Below are positions 58,650-64,000 of a DNA stretch of 64,000 bases, piece by piece. The translations under genes were made by a program, and so were the position numbers. The DNA lies in NCBI GenBank assembly GCA_002633025.1, contig NMRB01000405.1:272412-336411 (forward strand), given 5' to 3'. The stretch comes from Notospermus geniculatus (Eukaryota > Nemertea > Pilidiophora > Heteronemertea > Lineidae). Numbering within the stretch: position 1 is the first letter of the stretch; every line of letters starts with the position of its first letter. Below the pieces are notes generated by a model. The model was not told where the DNA came from and ran no database searches. It saw only the letters and a program-made list of their open reading frames with translations.

Positions 58650-58806
58650 AGTCTCGCCAGAAATCTCTCAAGGGAAGTCAAGGGGCAGTTCATTCAGTGT
58701 TCACTTGGTCCTTAAGGACAAGTGGTGAGCTGCTCAGTATCAAACTAGGTTCTCTTCAACCATACCCTGATGTTGTTCAAGTCCAGAGCTCTACCCCACT
58801 CCCAAT
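58650..58806 (-). mobile_element. Degenerate tRNA-derived SINE of the 42440 type
   Basis: The minus strand shares TTGGGAGTGGGGTAGAGC at the head, GTCCTTAAGGACCAAGTGAAC in the body (a 21-mer split here by one base) and GAGAGATTTCTGG near the tail with the element at 42440-42630. The B box is decayed. Confidence 0.5.
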
Positions 58807-58827
58807 GAGGAAATCAGCAGTTCTGCT

Positions 58828-59112
58828 TTAACACGTTGACTGCCGGCTACGATTATACTCGCAGTCGCTGATCTCCTCCCCACTGCCAGCTACGAGTAAC
58901 TCATAGTAGGGCTAATGCATTTTCTATTAATGTTGACGAAAAGCCTTCCAATGATCATTCTGGCAGTGGGGATTGACCAGATTATGGAACATGCTAGAGG
59001 GCGTACAGCTACGACTCGTAGTTGGCAATATGAAATAACTTGAAATAGGCCTGGTAGTCATGGCAATGGCGGGTAAAATGATATTTTAGCCATGGCAGTC
59101 AACATGTTTTAA
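58828..59112. mobile_element. piggyBac-like MITE
   Basis: TTAA at 58828-58831 followed by CACGTTGACTGCC, and GGCAGTCAACATGTT followed by TTAA at 59109-59112. TTAA target sites and this kind of terminus fit non-autonomous piggyBac elements. Non-coding interior. Confidence 0.75.
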
Positions 59113-62100
59113 CCAATTTTTCCAATTCTGATGTTAGCAGAAGCCATGCGAGGGCGGTTATTTCATGTTCAACTGAGAAAATGGAGTTTTATATTCTCAA
59201 AGAATGAGAGGGCAATTCACCGTCGGGAATTTAAAATGATCATTTAGCTTTAACAGCTAATGATGCATTCAAACTTCATCGGAAAAAGGGGTTAGACATA
59301 GGCCTAACCCAGATGTTGAGTAGTGCATGTACAATGAACAGCTGGGTCGATAATGCTAATTACCTAGTTGTCAACTTGCATAATATCACTGCACAACAAT
59401 ATAACATACAAAATGAGTTTTCAACAATATGAAGGACATTTACACATATCAGAATTAAAGGTTCACATACCCAGAATGAATAGCAATGGATTAACATCAT
59501 AAGCAGAGAATCATTCAAGAAATAAGCGACAAGCACATATATTTTAGGACTGTAATCCTTTGCTACCAATCTCAAGAAGTCACCACAATTCCTGAAAAGC
59601 CAGATCTATCCCTCGACCATTCATCAATCTGATGAAAACACAAGGTTAAAATGTGCTTTTGAGAGCATTCAGGCACCACTGAAAATACCCCTTTTCACAC
59701 TGCACTTTTTGCTTTGGCCAAAATCTGCAAGAAAAACATGTTTTTCAGGAACATATGACATATATGACAGTGATGAGTTAAGATTCAAGTACTCACCCGA
59801 AAGTCTTTTGCCCCTCAGTGAAACTGTCACATGTATTCACATCAGTGTCTAACAGAGGAATTAGTCATCAAAATACATCAGCTGCAAGAAAGTAGAACTC
59901 ATCTGAACACATGAAACTGACAGAATAATCGCTGCAGTTTGTGGCCTCAATCAATGCACACTTGAAAACTACTTCATGTTCACATGGAACACGACAGCAA
60001 AGATAATTTGATAACCAATGGCACTTCAAGTAGAATTATAAGTACCTCTTAATCCAAATTTTTGTGTATAGTAATGTTTGGAACTTCTCTGCCAGGACGC
60101 AAGCTCAGTATGCAATGTCGATTATTCCAGAAGTCGATACATGTACAGTACCTAACTAAGGGCACATTTTGGAAATGAGACTTTGCCACTCTGCCAGAAC
60201 CGGACAGCAGAAAATCTCTTCAGGGGCTCCTTCTACCCATGGCATACTGTCCATTTGGTGATGCAATAACTCATGAGATGTCATTCCATTCCTTGTCCTT
60301 ATTTCCTGATGTGAAACATGATCGACCAACAGAATTCGTGATCTGCACACCATCACAAGAATGCAAGTCAAAAGACAGTCATCTCATCAGCCAGGGTTCT
60401 GCTCATATGGAACAACAACCTGTTGACAGATTCAAGTACTTACATGTAGAAAGTCACTCGCCTTGATTGACTGAACCACTCCCTTCCTTTGGTCTAGCGA
60501 CAAAACCTGCTAGTGACCACAACAATCCAATACAGCCGTAATATCACAATGACGGCCACAAGCCTAGCCTCTCTACTCGCATTACAATTTGGTCATCACA
60601 GTCTCGTGGATGTGCATTGAATCTGATGCAAGCAATAAATCTGCCTCATTCTCTGGTCAAAACATGCACTCCCTGGTCATACGTCAAGAAGAATGTGACA
60701 GGCAGGGAAAAGGTTCTGCCCTCTGGTACCAACTGTTGATAAACAAACATCAGTAGGAAATGATTTCAAATACAAATGCAACATTAGAGCACTGCTTGCA
60801 TTATTGCTGAATCAAGAGTTACGGTACTCCTAATTAATGAATTAGATAGCCTGCAAACAGGAAAGTAGGGATCCAAATTGACTCTGTTATGTAACTTGCA
60901 CTTGCAGTGGCAATGGTGAAGTTCAGGTCAAAGAAACAATGTTTTGGAGATCATCTGAATCAACATCCCACAACCTCAGAAGGAACACCTCCTATGTGCA
61001 TGCAGCATCAATCCTTGGCTCTCAACAACAAACTCAAGGTACACATACAGTACAAGAGTCTTTATCAAGATAATCCAGAATTCCCAGGCAGCCCATATCT
61101 CAGACTTGACAGCTAACCACCTGTTAATCTCCCCATAGCTGCAACTAGTATATGGAACACGGGACCATTATAGAATCACAGAATATTACATCAGTTTTAT
61201 ACCGGCCTTGTCTCTTTGATCATCACCATTCTCTATCAAGCATTGAACACAACATTAAATGATTTCCTCTTCTGTTGCCATTCTAATGATAACAGAATTC
61301 TCTCACTGCTTGGGCTAAGTCAGGCAGGAAAGGAAACAGTGTTCTTTTTTTGGACTCCTGGGAAGATTTACCACCAACCAGTGTCCCCTGGTTGTCAACG
61401 GATGAATGAAGACCAGGCACACTGGTTCAAACATAGTGTTAAAACTTAGGCCTATTGGAAGGAGTACCATACTGTAAACCTTCCAAAAAATAGCACTAGG
61501 CCTATACAAGAAACTCTGTTAAACCTTTTGGCTCATCTCCCCCTGCATGGGTTCTCAAACTCAGCAAATGTGTGACCGAACATCACACTGCACTTCTTCA
61601 AAAGTGCCGCCCACTCCAAACGTGAACAAACACAAGAGCCAAAATGGCCAATGGCAGTTGACCAAAATATAACACTTTGCCCAGTAGTTATGATTACAAC
61701 TCCCACAGAGAACAAACAACAAAAGAAATGTGGCCGAGATTTCATGAAAAGACAAATGGGAAAGCCTAGACTGCACGGACAATCTGCATTAGATCTAGAT
61801 GCACTTCCAGCCTGCAGGCATTCAGCCGGTGACATTGCAAGAAAGATAAAAGACATGTTGTTCGAACCATTATTTTCTTTTTTTCACTGATATGTTCAGG
61901 CCAAGAGACAATCCCTGCGGTAAAAGAGTTGCTTCCATAGTAACTGTTGTTCTTAAGCTCCGTGAGAAGAACTTTGTTGCCGTTTATGCCAAATTATCAC
62001 TCGTATGTCGTTGGTTCAGGGTGTCAGAGTAAAGCTTCCTATAACCAATATGCAAGCACACTTCTCAGAACAAGCTCCAAAACTAGCCACTATAATACTG

Positions 62101-64000
62101 ATCAAGCATTGGGAGATTTCACAGCTAACTTACCTACAGGTATGGTCTTATGCCAATGGCAGAGATTCACAGCTAACTTACCTAAGGGCTTATGCCAATG
62201 GCAGAGAATTCACAGCTGACTTACCAAAGGTCTTATGCCAATGGCAGTGAATTCACAGCTAAATTTCCTAAGGTCTTATATGCCAACAGCAAAGAATTCA
62301 CAGTCAACTTACCCAAGTTCTTTTGTCAACTGGAAACTTACTTAAAGGTCTAATGACAACAGCAGTAGAGAATTCACCACTGCGCTTTCTGTTGATCACT
62401 AATCCGAATGACTAGTATGCCCACTCTGCTCATTACCACATACCGGTATCCCATAGATCAGAGTAACATTGATAAATTCCATCAGACTGGGTTACCAAAA
62501 CAATGACACTAAATTCAGCTTCATGAATAAATGAAGGCACTGATGGAGACCTTAATTTCCAGGGTTTTTTATCATTAGGGTCACCTACTCTTGATGTTTG
62601 TGGAGCAGGCAATGTGGCCAAAGTAATGAATTGGTGCATGAATTGGGTCTCGTGATCCACTTGGTAAATGCTGAGTAGAAAGCTTCCTAGTAAGAGATTA
62701 CAACCATAACATGAACGACAACCATGAACAAGAGCATCGCAGAACGTTGCATTATATGCTAGCGAGTGTTGGTGAAATATATGCTCAGTTTGATGACAAT
62801 CAAGTGCCACCAGCTGAAGTTATTCTCCTGACACACCCAAAGTTATTTTTGACCTCGGTGACCTTCAGAAAGGTATTTAAGATGATAAAAAACAGTCTTA
62901 AGTCCTAAACCCTACCAATACACTTCTAAAATTTTTATCTTGTCTTTGTTCAGTTTTGGCAGCAGAGAAGGTGACAGACTGGAATGAAGGTTGCCACAGG
63001 TGTCCTTGCAAGGCAATCTATGACTGAGTTTATATAGGCCTAATAACTCACCAAAAATAAGGTCTGATAGTAATTGAAAAAGTCTGCAATTGTAACAACC
63101 GCCATTACATCGTCAAGGAAATGTAATTAAAACCACTATGTTTCATTTCATCAATGATGGGTCAATTTGTAACAACAGTAACAGAATGATACATGATTGA
63201 GGCTCATTGATGATAAAAACCATTAAAACATACCACATGATTCATGTGTGTATACCGAGTGCAGCTTGAGGCGTTCCTTGGTACCAACACCTCAACCAGT
63301 CCCACCTCAGAAACCACAGCAACAGGAAGAAAGGCATGCTGATGTAATAATATGATAATGGACCTACCTTAGGAAACCCTTCATGATTTCAAGTCCACCC
63401 TGAAGTCCACCACACGATGTTGCCATCAAAAAATTTATCTGAAAATCAGGTCACTTTTCTGCTCCATTTCCAGCCCCGAGAATGTCCTCAATAAACAGAC
63501 CTCTATAATCCTATCGTCCAGCAGGACACTTCTACATTAAATTCTCAGTATCATGAGTGTCTATTAATGAGGTTCTTACAAATAGGTGAAGATGTTGTGA
63601 TATCAATAACAACTGACACAGCATTAGTAAAATGTTGAGGGTTTTGTAAATATAAATCGTCAGGCAATGTAAAACAAACTGTACAAAACAAACACCACTC
63701 ATATTTATTAATTCCAATGGGGCACACGTCTTTAACGATCGTAGATAACTTATGAGATAACTCCTGATTGCATACCATGCACGGGCAGATGATATCATTC
63801 ATACTTACGGTGAAGGAATTTTATGAGCAACTACATGTAGATGAATACCTTTTGCAATGTTTTGTCAATTACTTTGTAATTTTCATTCAAAGTGGTATTC
63901 TGTACCAATATTTCAAAAGCTGAGTCGGTAACTCCATTCATGAAATTCCACTGCATTGGAAGACTGTCATCAGATCTTCAGAACTCCAGGCTCATGTTAA
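59113..64000. other. Right flank without recognised genes
   Basis: Apart from the minisatellite at 62119-62330 I see no assignable feature. Several minus-strand donor-like sites (for example at 59797, 60438 and 63806) could mark PLD 5' UTR exons, but nothing confirms this. Open frames are short and without motifs. Confidence 0.4.
62119..62330. repeat. Minisatellite, 43-48-bp units
   Basis: ATTCACAGCTAACTTACCTA followed by AGGxCTTATGCCAATGGCAG repeats about five times; unit starts near 62121, 62169, 62212, 62255 and 62300. Confidence 0.85.

Noticed and set aside
62119-62330. Regularly spaced direct repeats resembling a CRISPR array
   Set aside because: Units are contiguous and diverged with no unique spacers, and the genome is eukaryotic.

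Overview
The window is animal nuclear DNA with spliced genes, abundant transposon debris and assembly gaps. The gene set, the very frequent palindrome TAGGCCTA, high polymorphism between duplicated contig ends, and the dense miniature-transposon and tRNA-SINE content suggest a marine invertebrate deuterostome (echinoderm, hemichordate or cephalochordate). That placement is an inference; the sequence alone does not fix the species.

Four genes are recognised with good support. MRPS16 (minus, one coding exon at 26983-27117) is cut by an ambiguous base. POP5 (plus, 29348-30756) and GNB5 (plus, 31733/32558-36685) follow each other on the plus strand. A PLD1/2-type phospholipase D (minus, 40904-55306) converges on GNB5. 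For GNB5 and PLD I traced every coding exon by splice sites and phase: GNB5 gives 354 residues in 10 exons, PLD gives 1217 residues in 24 exons. A one-exon reading frame at 3217-4167 (up to about 4279) and a two-exon secreted-protein candidate (23103-26142) are coding by pattern but unidentified. The genes look like housekeeping and signalling functions (RNase P, mitochondrial ribosome, G-protein beta5 signalling, phosphatidic acid production) with no operon-like link.

The left 26 kb is mainly mobile-element territory: a LINE fragment at the edge (1-899), a long inverted-repeat element with tandem units in its arms and a Cys-rich transposon protein remnant (10271-13836), a 5'-truncated LINE with endonuclease and reverse transcriptase (17400-20110), and several MITEs, some bounded by TTAA. 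MITEs and minisatellites also lie around MRPS16/POP5, between GNB5 and PLD, and in the right flank (55-62 kb).

Two segments are duplicated in a way that looks like unmerged contig ends. About 830 bp carrying GNB5 exon 1 is repeated on both sides of a single n (31917). About 2.5-2.75 kb carrying six PLD exons is repeated on both sides of a 910-base gap (47979-48888). The two PLD copies differ mostly at silent sites, and one copy carries a tRNA-derived SINE with a perfect 11-bp target duplication that the other lacks.
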